Shown: piece after piece, positions 14,001 to 24,423 of the stretch | Numbering within the stretch: the first letter of the stretch is position 1 | How the letters are laid out: every line of letters begins with the position of its first letter | Origin: Deinococcus fonticola | GTDB lineage: Bacteria > Deinococcota > Deinococci > Deinococcales > Deinococcaceae | Length of the DNA: 64,000 bases | Assembly: GCF_004634215.1 (NCBI RefSeq) | Contig: NZ_SMMH01000021.1 | Coordinates: forward strand, 4,143-68,142 | Direction: 5' to 3' | The notes under the pieces: generated by a model | What the model saw: the letters and a program-made list of their open reading frames with translations, nothing else | What the model was told of the DNA's origin: nothing | The model's database searches: none | Program-made: the position numbers and the translations under genes

Positions 14001-14195
14001 GTGGATACTCTGGCAGCCGATCTGGCCCACGAAGCGCGGCAACTGAACCTGAGCGCCCTGAACATGGCCGCCTCCCCTGAAGAGGTGGTGCGTCCTTTTG
14101 CCCAGGTGGTGCTGAATGAACTGGCCGCGCGTGGCCTGCTGGATAGTGAGCCGACAGTGGGGTGCTGGGCCAGACCCCGCTCTGGTAGCCATTAA
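14001..14195 (+). CDS. Hypothetical protein, 64 aa
   Basis: The frame starts with GTG at 14001 and encodes MDTLAADLAHEARQ..., an acidic, Ala/Leu-rich helical protein with one Cys. A TATGCT box (13989-13994) lies 6 nt upstream and there is no ribosome site, so it fits the leaderless pattern of this genome. The -10 box overlaps the T-tract of the preceding terminator, a very tight arrangement. The last 15 residues are Arg/Gly/Ser-rich and lie close to the next terminator. I do not recognise it. Confidence 0.5.
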   Translation: MDTLAADLAHEARQLNLSALNMAASPEEVVRPFAQVVLNELAARGLLDSEPTVGCWARPRSGSH

Positions 14196-14217
14196 AAAAC
14201 CGCCCTGGGTGGGCGGT
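14194..14217 (-). terminator. Terminator of the 87-aa gene
   Basis: On the minus strand ACCGCCC-ACCCA-GGGCGGT followed by TTTTT. It begins 20 nt after the stop of the gene at 14237-14500. On the plus strand an A-run precedes the stem and no T-run follows, so the direction is minus. Confidence 0.8.
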
Positions 14218-14236
14218 AGCTGAGCCTGAGTGAACT

Positions 14237-14500
14237 TCAGGCCTGGACGGCGCTGCTGGGGCGGCTGACCGGCACATCACTGCCCTGTTTGGCTCCGGCG
14301 GCGTAGCCGACCTGAGCGCCGAACTGCCAGGCGAGTTTCAGCATGAATTGAATAGCTTCTTCGTCGCCTTGCAAGACGAGCTGGTGCAGGTGCTCGGGAA
14401 GACCATCGGGCAGGGGCATGGCCTTGAGCTGTTCGCCGTGCTGTTTGCGGAGTTCCTCGAACCACTCGGCGTACGGGTTACGGGAGGGCGACTGCGTCAT
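14237..14500 (-). CDS. Hypothetical protein, 87 aa
   Basis: MTQSPSRNPYAEWFEELRKQ... is helical and cytoplasmic, with no membrane or metal motif, ending in a disordered-looking Ser/Pro tail. A TAAGAT box (14512-14507) ends 6 nt before the ATG without a ribosome site, giving a candidate leaderless mRNA. A clear terminator follows. It forms a monocistronic unit convergent with the 64-aa gene. Function unknown. Confidence 0.7.
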   Translation of the reverse strand: MTQSPSRNPYAEWFEELRKQHGEQLKAMPLPDGLPEHLHQLVLQGDEEAIQFMLKLAWQFGAQVGYAAGAKQGSDVPVSRPSSAVQA

Positions 14501-14605
14501 GACAGAATCTTAACATGACCACACTCAAGGTATATGAGTGGCAGGATCAGACAGCTTTGCTTTTTATGCACGATTCTATTGGCCCAAAAGTGTTACGCTT
14601 CACGC

Positions 14606-15028
<423 letters not shown>

Positions 15029-15051
15029 GTTTCCTGGCCCTGTTCCCTGTG

Positions 15052-15084
15052 AGGGAAGTCCGGTGCTGGGGCTTCCCTGTTTTC
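15052..15084 (+). terminator. Terminator after the Fe-S carrier gene
   Basis: AGGGAAG (15052-15058) pairs with CTTCCCT (15072-15078), followed by GTTTTC. It lies 24 nt after the stop codon. Confidence 0.65.
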
Positions 15085-15220
15085 TATGGTGGTAGGCCGG
15101 TTCATACCCCCACTTGTTCAATGCCCGCGTCAGGTTCCTGTCCTTTTGGCTCATCTTCCGCCACTACATTGGAAGCGTCCCGAAGTCATGCACGCCGGCT
15201 GTTCACAATGACGGTTTGTC

Positions 15221-15248
15221 TTGACACGCCAGGGACGCGCTTTATACT
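15221..15248 (+). promoter_or_regulatory. Promoter of the peptide-transporter operon
   Basis: A perfect -35 TTGACA (15221-15226), a 16-nt spacer and -10 TATACT (15243-15248). It is the strongest promoter match in the window and fits an abundant binding protein. The leader to the ATG at 15304 is about 50 nt and holds a CGGAGGA ribosome site. Confidence 0.75.
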
Positions 15249-15303
15249 GCCTTGATTATTCAACGTAACTGGTCGATTGTTGACCACCTTCCGGAGGACA
15301 CCC

Positions 15304-17067
15304 ATGAAGAAGATGCTTGCCCTTTCCGCATTCCTGCTCGGCGCTGCCGTGGCGGGGCCCGCCAACAACAGCCTCGTGATTGGCACCAGCCAGGAACCAC
15401 CAAACATTAATGACCCCTGGAACACCAATAACCTGGTGATCTCCAGCGAAATCAACCAGTGGACCAGCGCGGGGTTCATTGGCCTGGATAACGACGGGAA
15501 ACCCTACGCCGATATCGCCACTCAGGTGCCCACCCTGGCCAACGGCGGGTACAAACTCACCAAGAACGCCCAGGGCAAAGTGACCAGCAACAGCCTCACC
15601 TACACCATCCGCCCGAATGCCAAGTGGAGCGACGGCACTCCCATTACGGTGGCTGACGTTGAGTTCTGGCTTAAAGTTCAGAATGACGAGCGCGTGCCTG
15701 TACCCGACCGTTACCCCTACGACAACGCCAAGCTGACCAAGAAAGACGACAAAACCTTCACCCTGACCTTCAACCCGCCTTACCTGTTTGCTGAACTGGC
15801 CGGTGCCCCAGGCATTGCTCCCTCCAAGGCCATGAAAGCCGCCTGGGACGCTTTTGACAAGGACACCAAGGGCATGAAGCCCGGCGAGGCGCTGAACGAC
15901 AAGTGGACGGCCTTTATCGGCAAGTTCACGACCAGCAGCGGCCTGCCTAAGGTCGTGGCTGGTCCCTTTAAGCCCACCTCCTGGCGTGCGGGCAACAGCC
16001 TGACCCTGACCCGCAACACCAACTACTGGCGCAAACCCCAGGGCGGCGAGAGCAAGTACATTCAGACTGTGATCTACCGCTTTATCCCCAACACCAACAC
16101 CCTGAAAGTCAATGTGCTGTCCGGTCAGTTGGACGCGCTGTCCACTGTGGGCCTGACCTTTGACCAGGGGTTAGACATGCAAAAACGCCAGGGCAACAAG
16201 TTCATCACGTACTTCGTGCCTGGCGGCACCTGGGAACACATTGATGTGAACACCCGTGGACAGAAAGCCAAGGATCTGAACCTGGATGATGCGCGTATTC
16301 GTCAGGCCCTGATGTACGCCATGGATCGCCCGGCCATTACCAAGGCGCTGTTTGACAGCAAGCAACCTGTTTCCCACGTCTTCATTAACCCGCTTTCCCC
16401 GGTGTACAAGAAAAACGTGCAGGTCTATAACTTCGACCCTGCCAAAGCCAAGGCCCTGTTCGCTGCGGCTGGCTGGAAACCCGGCAGTGACGGCATTCTG
16501 GAAAAGAATGGCAAGAAGTTCAGCCTGAGCTTTAGCACCACCGCTGGCAACGCCGTGCGTGAACGCGTGCAGCAGATCCTGCAAGCCCAGTGGAAAGCTG
16601 TAGGCGTGCAGGTGAACATCCAGAACTACCCTGCCAGCGTATTCTTCGGCCCTGACATGCTCAGCAAGGGCGCTGAAGGCAAATGGGATCTGGCCATGTA
16701 CGCCTGGAGCGCCAACCCCGTCTTTGAAGAAGGTGACCTGTTCAAGAGCGACGGTATTCCCACCTCGGCCAACGGTTACTCGGGCCAGAACAACCCCGGC
16801 TGGAGCAACGCCGAGTACGACAAACTGCACAAGGCCTCACAGACCGAGTTCGATGCCGCGCAGCGCCTCAAGAACTTTGACCGCATGCAGACCTTGTGGG
16901 CCAACGATGTCCCCTCCCTGCCGCTGTACTTCCGCAGCAACCCCTACACCCAGGTCAAGGGTTTGGTGAACTACGATTTCACGGCCTTTAACCTCTACCC
17001 CAGTTGGGACGCCTACCGCGTGGGCTGGGCCAGCAAGGGTGCCGTGTCCGCCCACACCCAGAAGTAA
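15304..17067 (+). CDS. ABC transporter substrate-binding protein, peptide/oligopeptide (SBP family 5)
   Basis: The 587-residue exported protein has a signal peptide ([20 protein letters not shown]) and the SBP_bac_5 fold: [14 protein letters not shown] near the N-terminus and the family's [15 protein letters not shown] signature near residue 115. It binds a peptide or related ligand in the cell envelope and delivers it to the permeases encoded next. Cys is absent and Lys/Asn content is high, as usual for these proteins. The start at 15304 is fixed by GGAGGA 8 nt upstream. A long terminator separates it from the permease genes and should keep it in excess. Confidence 0.94.
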   Translation: MKKMLALSAFLLGAAVAGPANNSLVIGTSQEPPNINDPWNTNNLVISSEINQWTSAGFIGLDNDGKPYADIATQVPTLANGGYKLTKNAQGKVTSNSLTYTIRPNAKWSDGTPITVADVEFWLKVQNDERVPVPDRYPYDNAKLTKKDDKTFTLTFNPPYLFAELAGAPGIAPSKAMKAAWDAFDKDTKGMKPGEALNDKWTAFIGKFTTSSGLPKVVAGPFKPTSWRAGNSLTLTRNTNYWRKPQGGESKYIQTVIYRFIPNTNTLKVNVLSGQLDALSTVGLTFDQGLDMQKRQGNKFITYFVPGGTWEHIDVNTRGQKAKDLNLDDARIRQALMYAMDRPAITKALFDSKQPVSHVFINPLSPVYKKNVQVYNFDPAKAKALFAAAGWKPGSDGILEKNGKKFSLSFSTTAGNAVRERVQQILQAQWKAVGVQVNIQNYPASVFFGPDMLSKGAEGKWDLAMYAWSANPVFEEGDLFKSDGIPTSANGYSGQNNPGWSNAEYDKLHKASQTEFDAAQRLKNFDRMQTLWANDVPSLPLYFRSNPYTQVKGLVNYDFTAFNLYPSWDAYRVGWASKGAVSAHTQK

Positions 17068-17101
17068 TTCCCTTTCACTTGATGGCACTCCAGTCTTAAC
17101 C

Positions 17102-17147
17102 GAAGCAGGAAGAGAAGGTCGTTTTACCTTCTCTTCCTGCTTCTTTT
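17102..17147 (+). terminator. Long hairpin between binding-protein and permease genes
   Basis: A perfect 18-bp stem (GAAGCAGGAAGAGAAGGT at 17102-17119 and its complement at 17126-17143) with a 6-nt loop, followed by TTTT. It would end most transcripts after the binding-protein gene and also shield the 3' end from decay. A possible -10 TACAAT at 17193-17198 could give the permeases their own weak promoter. Confidence 0.85.
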
Positions 17148-17241
17148 GAGCCGTTCCCATAACCAGCATCACTTTTCCGGCACGGCATGACCTACAATTG
17201 ATGTTCAAAATAAAGAAGCCCCACCATCTGAGAGGAAACCT

Positions 17242-18240
17242 ATGGGAACCTACGCCCTGCGACGTATTCTGCAAATGATCCCCCTGCTGATCCTGATCAG
17301 CGTCGTGATCTACGCCCTGACCGCCCTGCAACCCGGTGATCCTATTGATCAACTGGTGTTCGGTAACCCGCGCATCACCCCGGACGACATTGCCCGCCTG
17401 AAAGAAGCTTACGGCGTGAACACCCCCTGGTACGAGAAATACTGGGGCTGGCTGATGCGCGCCCTACGCGGCGACTTCGGGTACTCGCGCGACTTCTCGA
17501 TTCCGGTCACGCAATACATATTCCAGCAGAGGTTGCCGAACAGCTTGCTGCTGACCATTCCGGCCCTGATCATCAGTACCCTGATTGCCATTCCGCTGGG
17601 CATTTTCTCCGCCATCCGGCAGTACAGCATCTGGGATTACATCCTGACCTTCCTGAGCTTCATCGGTTCCAGCGCGCCCCTCTTCTGGGTGGGTGTCATG
17701 GCAATGTACCTGATGGCCGTGTGGATGCCGCAGATCACGAACGGCGCGATTGGCCTGCCGCCCGGCGGGCTGGGCAGCGGCATCACCCCCGAAGACAGCG
17801 GCGTGCTGGCCTTCTGGGCCGACCGCCTGAAGTACATGATCCTGCCCGTCACGGTGCTGTCCATGCTGCAAATCGCGGGCACCTTGCGTTACATGCGCGC
17901 CAGTTTCCTAGAGGTCATCAACCAGGATTTCGTGCGAACCGCCAAGGCCAAAGGCTTACCGAACCGGGTGGTGCTGTACAAGCACGCGCTGCGGAACTCC
18001 CTGATTCCCATTGTCACGCTGCTGGGCCTGTCCATTCCGGGCCTGTTCGGCGGGGCGGTGCTGACTGAGACGGTGTTCTCCTGGCCGGGCGTGGGCCGGG
18101 CACTGTTCGACTCGCTGGTGTCCAAGGACTTCAACGTGGTCATGGTGTGCCTGATGACCCTAGCCTTCCTGACCGTGGTGTTCCAACTGCTGACCGACCT
18201 GATGTACAGCGTCGTTGACCCGCGCATTCGTTATAACTGA
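17242..18240 (+). CDS. ABC transporter permease, DppB/OppB type
   Basis: The 332-residue inner-membrane protein has six predicted helices and the DppB-type N-terminus ([21 protein letters not shown]). The EAA loop that contacts the ATPase is at [30 protein letters not shown]. It forms half of the channel with the following gene. GAGGA lies 6 nt before the ATG. No ATPase gene is in the window, so DppD/F-type subunits must be encoded elsewhere. Confidence 0.93.
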   Translation: MGTYALRRILQMIPLLILISVVIYALTALQPGDPIDQLVFGNPRITPDDIARLKEAYGVNTPWYEKYWGWLMRALRGDFGYSRDFSIPVTQYIFQQRLPNSLLLTIPALIISTLIAIPLGIFSAIRQYSIWDYILTFLSFIGSSAPLFWVGVMAMYLMAVWMPQITNGAIGLPPGGLGSGITPEDSGVLAFWADRLKYMILPVTVLSMLQIAGTLRYMRASFLEVINQDFVRTAKAKGLPNRVVLYKHALRNSLIPIVTLLGLSIPGLFGGAVLTETVFSWPGVGRALFDSLVSKDFNVVMVCLMTLAFLTVVFQLLTDLMYSVVDPRIRYN

Positions 18241-18249
18241 GGCCCGACC

Positions 18250-19191
18250 ATGACCACTGCCAATGCCAACAATGACATTCAACTGAACAAGGAAAAAAGT
18301 TACTCCACCTTCCAGCTCGCCATGCGCCGCCTGCGCCGCCACAAGGCCGCCATGATCGCCCTGACTTTCATTATTCTGCTGGTACTCATGGCAATTTTCG
18401 CGCCGTCCCTGGCCCCGCACGACCCGAACGCGCAGGACTTGGGCGGCATTTACGCCCCGCCCAGCGCCAATCACCCCCTGGGCAAGGATGAACTGGGCCG
18501 TGACCTGCTGTCCCGCGTCATTTACGGCAGCCGGGTCAGCCTGGCGGTGGGCTTCGCGGTGGCGTTCATGAGTTCACTGGTCGGCACGACTATGGGCCTG
18601 CTGGCGGGCTTCCTGGGCGGGCGCACTGACACCTTCATCAGCCGCCTGATCGAGTTCATGCTGAGCCTGCCCGGCCTGCCCCTCCAGCTCGTGATTTCCG
18701 GCCTATTCCTGAGCAGCGACAAGCCCTTCATCACGAACCTGCGCGAGAACATGGGGCCAAGCGCCAGCGTCGCCATCATCATCACGGTGTTCTCTGTGTT
18801 CGGCTGGATGGGCACCGCCAGGCTCGTGCGCGGTGAAGTGCTGAAACTGAAGAACCTGGAGTACGTGGACGCCGCGCGCGCCCTGGGAGCCAGCAACCCC
18901 CGCATCATGTTCCGTCACCTGGTGCCGAACATCCTGGGCATCATCATCGTGAGCGCCACCTTCGACGTGGGCGGCGCAATCCTAGGCGAAGCGGCCCTGA
19001 GTTTCCTGGGATTCGGCATTCAACCCCCGGTCTCCACCTGGGGCAACATGCTGAGCAACGCGCAGGAAGTGGTGCTGCAATACCCCTGGATTCCCTTCTA
19101 CCCCGGCCTGGCGATCCTGCTGACCGTGCTGTCCTTCAACTTCCTGGGCGACGGCCTGCGGGATGCGTTCGACCCAAGGGCACGTCGGTAA
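18250..19191 (+). CDS. ABC transporter permease, DppC/OppC type
   Basis: The 313-residue protein has the OppC N-terminal helix (AAMIALTFIILLVLMAIFAPSLAPHDPN), the HPLGKDELGRDLLSRVIYGSRVSL motif of the family and an EAA loop at YVDAARALGASNPRIMFRHLVPNI. It pairs with the upstream permease, whose stop lies 9 nt before this start. A terminator follows immediately, so the operon ends here without ATPases. Confidence 0.93.
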   Translation: MTTANANNDIQLNKEKSYSTFQLAMRRLRRHKAAMIALTFIILLVLMAIFAPSLAPHDPNAQDLGGIYAPPSANHPLGKDELGRDLLSRVIYGSRVSLAVGFAVAFMSSLVGTTMGLLAGFLGGRTDTFISRLIEFMLSLPGLPLQLVISGLFLSSDKPFITNLRENMGPSASVAIIITVFSVFGWMGTARLVRGEVLKLKNLEYVDAARALGASNPRIMFRHLVPNILGIIIVSATFDVGGAILGEAALSFLGFGIQPPVSTWGNMLSNAQEVVLQYPWIPFYPGLAILLTVLSFNFLGDGLRDAFDPRARR

Positions 19192-19227
19192 CCCCGCACC
19201 CTCCGGCCCCGACAGGTGGGGCCTCCT

Positions 19228-19253
19228 CCCTCTCCCCTGGGAGAGGGTTTTTT
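19228..19253 (+). terminator. Terminator of the transporter operon
   Basis: CCCTCTCCC (19228-19236) pairs with GGGAGAGGG (19239-19247), followed by TTTTTT. The very short loop will open by one or two pairs. Confidence 0.85.
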
Positions 19254-19335
19254 GTGGGTGTGAGCTACAGGGAGGCACTGTGGCCCTTTTCTGTCTCTCA
19301 GACTCTCAGGCACTTAGACCCTTAGACTCTCTCTC

Positions 19336-19839
<504 letters not shown>

Positions 19840-19844
19840 CGACC

Positions 19845-20549
19845 GTGCTGGCCCTGCCCCTGTCCCTGTCCCTGCTGCTGGCCGGTGTGGTGACGGGGTG
19901 GTGGCTGTGGTTCTTCGTGCGGCGCGACCGGCACCCGGAACCCGCCTGGCTGCTGGCCCGCACCTTCGCCTGGGGCATGTTCGCCTGGCTGGTCGCGGCA
20001 GCCTTCGAGGCGAGCCTGGGCCGCCTCCTGAACAGTGACCTGCCGCTGGCGCTGCTGCTGGTGGCGCTGCTGACCGCCATCATCGAGGAGGTCAGCAAGT
20101 TCGTGGCGGCCAGCACCGCCACCACCGAACCCAGCTTCGACGAACCGATGGACGGCCTGGTGTACGCCGTGACCGCCGCGCTGGGATTCGCGCTGGTCGA
20201 GAACCTGACCTACGTGCTGGGCTTCGGCACCAATGCCGGCAACTGGCACGCGCTGGTGGCCACGCTGGCGCATGCCCTCTTCAGTGCGCCGCAGGGCTAC
20301 GCGCTTGGCGGCAAGTTCTGGACGGGCGAGCGCGGCTGGCGGGTGCGCGGCCTGACCACGAGCGTGCTGCTGCACTTCGTGTTCAATAGCCTGTTGACCA
20401 GCCACCCGTCGCTGTGGCAACTGGCGGCGCTGGCGCTGGTGGTGCTGCTGATGATGCTGCTGGCGGGCCGCTTCTATCTGCAGTTCGAGGAAACGGCCCG
20501 CCAGCTCGGCACACGGCCTCAGCGCGTGCCGGATTCGCCGCGCAGGTAA
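19845..20549 (+). CDS. PrsW-like intramembrane metalloprotease
   Basis: The 234-residue membrane protein has about seven helices. PrsW-family motifs are present: the glutamate pair IIEEVSKF near residue 80, ENLTY near 122 and conserved His residues in later helices (LAHALFS, LLHFVFN). In Bacillus PrsW cuts an anti-sigma factor in the membrane to release a sigma factor. The target here is unknown. GTG start 5 nt after ruvC suggests co-transcription. The last 31 nt overlap the 3' end of the convergent nitronate monooxygenase gene. Confidence 0.85.
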   Translation: MLALPLSLSLLLAGVVTGWWLWFFVRRDRHPEPAWLLARTFAWGMFAWLVAAAFEASLGRLLNSDLPLALLLVALLTAIIEEVSKFVAASTATTEPSFDEPMDGLVYAVTAALGFALVENLTYVLGFGTNAGNWHALVATLAHALFSAPQGYALGGKFWTGERGWRVRGLTTSVLLHFVFNSLLTSHPSLWQLAALALVVLLMMLLAGRFYLQFEETARQLGTRPQRVPDSPRR

Positions 20550-21955
20550 GCGATCACGTCGTGGGCGCTGTACCCCAGCTTCCAGTCCGAGAGGGCAAAG
20601 ATGCCGTCCCCGCTGGTCAGCAGGGGTTTTTCCACGTCGCCGTTCTTCTGGATCTGGGCCAGGCCCGCGTCGGACATCAGGGCGTTACACAGACACTTGC
20701 GGCCCACCGTGTCCTCGGGTTTGCCGCCCTTGGCCACGTACTGGTCGACCGGCTCGGAGGCGCAGCGCCAGCCCACCTTGCCGCCCTGCCAGTAGGCTTC
20801 CCGCAGGTAACCGATGTCGCACACGCGCTGACGGGCGGCGTACACTTCGGGGTTGCTGAGGGTGTCGGGCAGTTGCACCACCTTGAACGGAAACCCGGTG
20901 GGCGAGGCGAGCGGGTCGGTAAAGACGCTCAGGCGCTCCTGCTGCGCTTTGACCTGCACGCGCTCGCGGAAGTCGGCGCGGAAGCCGGACTCCTGGCAGA
21001 AGGCGAAGAGGGTGCCCACCTGAATGCCCGCCGCGCCCTCGGCTTCCGCGGCCCTCAGGGACTCGGGGGTGGCCTGGCCGCCCGCCAGCCAGAACGGCAG
21101 GCCCAGCTTGCGCATCTCCGAGAGGTCGCAGATATCGCGCTCGGTATAGATGGGCTGGCCCAATTCATCGTAGGTGACCTGACCGCGCGGCGGGGCGTTG
21201 TGGCCCCCGGCGGTCGGCCCCTCGATCACGAAGCCCTGCACCTCGCCACTGGCCTTCTTGAGCAGCACCCCGGCCAGCACGTGCGACGTGATGATCGGGT
21301 AGAACTTCGGGCGGCCCACCGCAATGCCCGCCAGGCCGTACTCGGCGGGGTCGAGCGTGATGACCGGCGTTTCGCCCTGCGGGTCGCCCTTGACGTCCAG
21401 CCGCATGGAGGCCGGTTGCCCCGCCGCGAAGGCGTCGAGCGCGCCGGGAATTTCACGCGGGATGCCCGCGCCCATAATCACCGTATCCACGCCCGCCAGC
21501 ACCGCGCCGTACAGCGACGGCAGGTTGAACAGCTGCAACTTGGTGAGCAGGTTCACGCCCACCGGGTTGCTGTGCCCCTCGCGGGCCAGCCACACTTCCA
21601 CGAACGCGCCCATGATCGACAGTTCCCACGACTCGCGGTGGCTGGTGAGGCTGGGCATGGGCACGCGCTTGTACGGTTTGCCCTGGCGGCCTTCCGGCAG
21701 AAAGTACTTTTTCAGGGCGGCCTGCACGCGCTCCTGGTTGGGGTACTGCGCCAGCGCCCGGCGGGTGTGCCCGCCCTCGTCACCGTCCTGAAGGCGGCGC
21801 ACCAGCACGTTGTCGATGCCGGTGCCGGACACCACTCCCAGTTCACCAGTGCGGGACACGGCATTCGCCAGCACCCAGTTCGAGACAGCGACCCCCATGC
21901 CCCCCTGAATGATGCGGGGGTGGGGGGTGGACGGCACAGCGGGTAATTCAGTCAT
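20519..21955 (-). CDS. Nitronate monooxygenase family flavoprotein
   Basis: The 478-residue protein fits the long 2-nitropropane dioxygenase-like group: FMN-site motifs PRIIQGGMGVAVS at the N-terminus, EGPTAGGHN near residue 240, LAGGQ and GIQVGTLFAF. The extra C-terminal part contains several Cys (CDIGY, RCASEP, GRKCLCN). These enzymes oxidise alkyl nitronates with FMN, although some relatives act in fatty-acid or polyketide pathways. ATG at 21955 with AGGAAG upstream. It overlaps the PrsW-like gene tail to tail by 31 nt. Confidence 0.88.
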   Translation of the reverse strand: MTELPAVPSTPHPRIIQGGMGVAVSNWVLANAVSRTGELGVVSGTGIDNVLVRRLQDGDEGGHTRRALAQYPNQERVQAALKKYFLPEGRQGKPYKRVPMPSLTSHRESWELSIMGAFVEVWLAREGHSNPVGVNLLTKLQLFNLPSLYGAVLAGVDTVIMGAGIPREIPGALDAFAAGQPASMRLDVKGDPQGETPVITLDPAEYGLAGIAVGRPKFYPIITSHVLAGVLLKKASGEVQGFVIEGPTAGGHNAPPRGQVTYDELGQPIYTERDICDLSEMRKLGLPFWLAGGQATPESLRAAEAEGAAGIQVGTLFAFCQESGFRADFRERVQVKAQQERLSVFTDPLASPTGFPFKVVQLPDTLSNPEVYAARQRVCDIGYLREAYWQGGKVGWRCASEPVDQYVAKGGKPEDTVGRKCLCNALMSDAGLAQIQKNGDVEKPLLTSGDGIFALSDWKLGYSAHDVIAYLRGESGTR

Positions 21956-22306
21956 GACTTCCTTTACGACTCCTGAGGCAAGGAGAACAGAGTGGAGCGG
22001 GAGAAGGGGGAACGCCCCTCAGCATACCGCTCCAGTATCCCGCGCCTGACCCACCCCCGCCGGGCTGTTGGAACGCGGTCAAAAACCCCGCCTGGCCTTC
22101 CGCGTTACGTCCCGCGACACATGCGGCCCCTTGGACACCGCCCAGGGAGGCGTTCACGGGTTGCAGCCGAGCGGGCTGGCCGGTCAGGTGGTTGCTGAAC
22201 AGGACGTGGGCATCTCCCCGGTATAGCCGCACAAGGTGAAGGGTGCGGCTGCCCCTGGCCGAAAGTGTGGCCGCTCAGCCGCAGCGGGCTGAACCCCGGC
22301 CTCAAT
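21956..22306. other. Intergenic region between divergent genes, with one hairpin
   Basis: I find no convincing coding frame here. One perfect 8-bp inverted repeat, AGCCGCAC (22225-22232) and GTGCGGCT (22243-22250), lies without a T-run. No clear promoter was found for either flanking gene. Confidence 0.5.
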
Positions 22307-22348
22307 CATGAGCGACCTGGCATGAGAGACTTGGCCATGAGCGACCTG
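22307..22348 (+). repeat. Three tandem near-copies of a 14-15 bp start-region motif
   Basis: CATGAGCGACCTG (22307-22319), CATGAGAGACTTG (22321-22333) and CATGAGCGACCTG (22336-22348) follow each other. Each contains an ATG. The first ATG opens a 5-codon frame (M-S-D-L-A-stop) whose TGA overlaps the second ATG. The second and third are in frame with the HD-domain gene. Confidence 0.75.
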
Positions 22349-22933
22349 AGCGTGGGTGAATCCTCCGGCGAGCAGTGGCGTTTCCTGCAAGGTGTCCGGG
22401 CGTTTGCGCTGCCGCACTACCAGCGCTCCGAGCGGGCGTATCACAACGACGGGCATGTGCGGAACCTGCTTTCGGTGCTGGCCCGGCACGACGTGCTGAC
22501 CCCGACATTGGCGCTGGCGGTGTGGGGCCACGACCTGGTCTACGACCCGGCCCGCAACGACAACGAGGCGCAAAGTGCTGAGCTGTTCGGCGCATGGCTC
22601 CGTCAGCAGGGCGCTTCGGAGAACCTTTGCCTCAGCGTGCGCCAACTGATTCTGGCGACCAGGCACACCTCTCCACCAGCTTCGCGCCAGGAAGCACTGC
22701 TGGTGGACGCGGATCTGAGCATCCTGGGCGCGGCGCCTGCGGACTTTCAGGCTTACGAGGCGGGCATTCGGCAGGAGTACGCTCACGTTCCGGAAGGCAA
22801 ATACCGCGCCGGGCGGCGGCAGGTGCTGGAACACTTCCTGAAGCGCGACCTGATTTACACCACGCCGGAGTTCATAGCCCTGGAGAAGCCGGCGCGGCAC
22901 AACCTGCAAGGCAGCCTGCAACAGCTCGCTTAG
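22337..22933 (+). CDS. HD-domain phosphohydrolase-like protein
   Basis: The 198-residue protein carries the HD-superfamily metal site: YHNDGH near residue 33, GHDLVYDP near 63 with the His-Asp pair, and NEAQSAELF. Proteins of this type hydrolyse phosphate bonds, and the substrate here is unknown. The start is uncertain. ATG 22337 (MSDLSVGESS) follows a GAGACT -10-like box by 5 nt; ATG 22322 adds five residues. The start region is a triple tandem repeat. The gene stands alone before an MFS transporter. Confidence 0.82.
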   Translation: MSDLSVGESSGEQWRFLQGVRAFALPHYQRSERAYHNDGHVRNLLSVLARHDVLTPTLALAVWGHDLVYDPARNDNEAQSAELFGAWLRQQGASENLCLSVRQLILATRHTSPPASRQEALLVDADLSILGAAPADFQAYEAGIRQEYAHVPEGKYRAGRRQVLEHFLKRDLIYTTPEFIALEKPARHNLQGSLQQLA

Positions 22934-23006
22934 TTCAGCCGATAAACTGCTGCGCCAGACAGGCAGAAGCCTTCACCTCTCCCCTGCTGATATGACAGGA
23001 TGACCG

Positions 23007-24371
23007 TTGCCTGTGACTTCCCCGACCACCGCGCCCCCAGCTACCCACCTGATCAGCCGCCCGCCCCCGGCCCTGGCCGCCGGGCTGCTGCTGGTCATTC
23101 TGGTGGTGGCTTTCGAGTCCTCGGCGGTGGGCACGGTTATGCCGCGCATCGCCGCCGACCTGGGCGGCCTGCAGCTGTACGGCTGGGCCTCCAGCGCCTT
23201 TATGCTGGCCAGCCTGCTGGGCGCCATGCTGACCGGCCTGCTGACGGATCGGCGCGGCGTGGCGTGGGGCGCGGCCTTCAGCCTGGCGCTGTTCGGCCTG
23301 GGGCTGCTGGTGCTTGGGCTGGCCGCCAGCATGCCCGTGGTCATCGCCGGGCGCCTGATCGAGGGCGTGGGGGTGGGGGGCCTGAATGCCCTGCCCTTCG
23401 TGGTGATCAGCGCCGCATACCGCGACGAGGCGAAGGCCAGGATGCTGGCGGCAGTGTCCAGCATGTGGCTGGTGCCGGGCCTGGTCGGCCCACTGCTGGC
23501 CAGTGTGCTGACCGCGCAGTTCTCGTGGCGCGCAGTGCCCTGGAGCCTGGTCGGGCTGCTGGTGCTGGCCGCGCCCCTGTGCCTGCACCCGCTGAGAAGC
23601 CTGCCTCCTCTGGCGACCGGCGGCAGCCAGAAACGCATCCTGTGGCCCACGCTGGGCCTGATGGTGGCCTTCACCGCGCTGATCGAGGGCCTGCGGCGCC
23701 CCGACGCGCTGGGTATCCCGGTCGCCCTGGCAGGCCTGGTGGGCCTGCTGCTGAGCGCCCGGCCCCTCTTTCCCCGTGGCCTGTGGAGCCTGCGGCCCGG
23801 TCTGCCGGCCTCGCTGGCCCTGCGCGGCTTCGCGGCGTTCGCGTTGATGGGCCAGAGCTCCTTCGTGACCCTGAGCCTGCGCGAGGTACATCACCTGCCG
23901 CTGGCGGTCGTGGGCCTCAGCATCAGCGTGGGCGGCCTGAGCTGGACACTGGGCGCCTGGCTTCAGGCCCACCTGGAAAAGACCTTCGGCCCGGCCTCGC
24001 GCCCTGCGCGCATCCGCTACGGCCTGCTGGGCATCACGGGTGGCCTGCTCCTGACCGGCCTGGGCATGACCGGCGTGCTGCCCTACCCGGTGATTTTCCT
24101 GGGTGGCCTGATCGCCGGGATCGGCATGGGCACGGCCTACAACAGCAACAGCCTGCACGCCATGAGTCTCGTCCCGCCCGCGCAGGCCGGGCAGCTTTCC
24201 AGCCAGCTGGCCAATATTGAGGTGCTGATGGTGGCGCTGTCTGCCGGGATCAGCGGCGCCCTGGTGACGCGCATTCACCCGCTGGAGCAGGCGCTGACCT
24301 GCGTGGTGATCATGAACCTGCTGGCGTCTCTGATCCCCTGGGTGGCGGCGCGGCGTCTGATCCAACACTGA
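23007..24371 (+). CDS. MFS drug/metabolite exporter
   Basis: The 454-residue membrane protein has about 14 hydrophobic segments. Motif A-like LLGAMLTGLLTDRRG lies in the loop between helices 2 and 3, and the first helix (AFESSAVGTVMPRIAADL) matches the drug:H+ antiporter DHA2-type family. It probably exports a small molecule with proton exchange. TTG at 23007 is used because AGGA lies 6-9 nt upstream; GTG at 23013 is possible. An overlapping plus-strand frame from 23000 is a composition artefact. Confidence 0.85.
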   Translation: MPVTSPTTAPPATHLISRPPPALAAGLLLVILVVAFESSAVGTVMPRIAADLGGLQLYGWASSAFMLASLLGAMLTGLLTDRRGVAWGAAFSLALFGLGLLVLGLAASMPVVIAGRLIEGVGVGGLNALPFVVISAAYRDEAKARMLAAVSSMWLVPGLVGPLLASVLTAQFSWRAVPWSLVGLLVLAAPLCLHPLRSLPPLATGGSQKRILWPTLGLMVAFTALIEGLRRPDALGIPVALAGLVGLLLSARPLFPRGLWSLRPGLPASLALRGFAAFALMGQSSFVTLSLREVHHLPLAVVGLSISVGGLSWTLGAWLQAHLEKTFGPASRPARIRYGLLGITGGLLLTGLGMTGVLPYPVIFLGGLIAGIGMGTAYNSNSLHAMSLVPPAQAGQLSSQLANIEVLMVALSAGISGALVTRIHPLEQALTCVVIMNLLASLIPWVAARRLIQH

Positions 24372-24423
24372 GGCGCGGGCGCTACACTGGGCGTCCACTC
24401 AATTTCTCGCCTGGAGGTTTCGC

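Noticed and set aside
22935..24398. 487-codon minus-strand frame opposite the MFS gene
   Set aside because: Gln/His/Arg-rich antisense artefact; the plus frame has transporter motifs and about 14 membrane segments.
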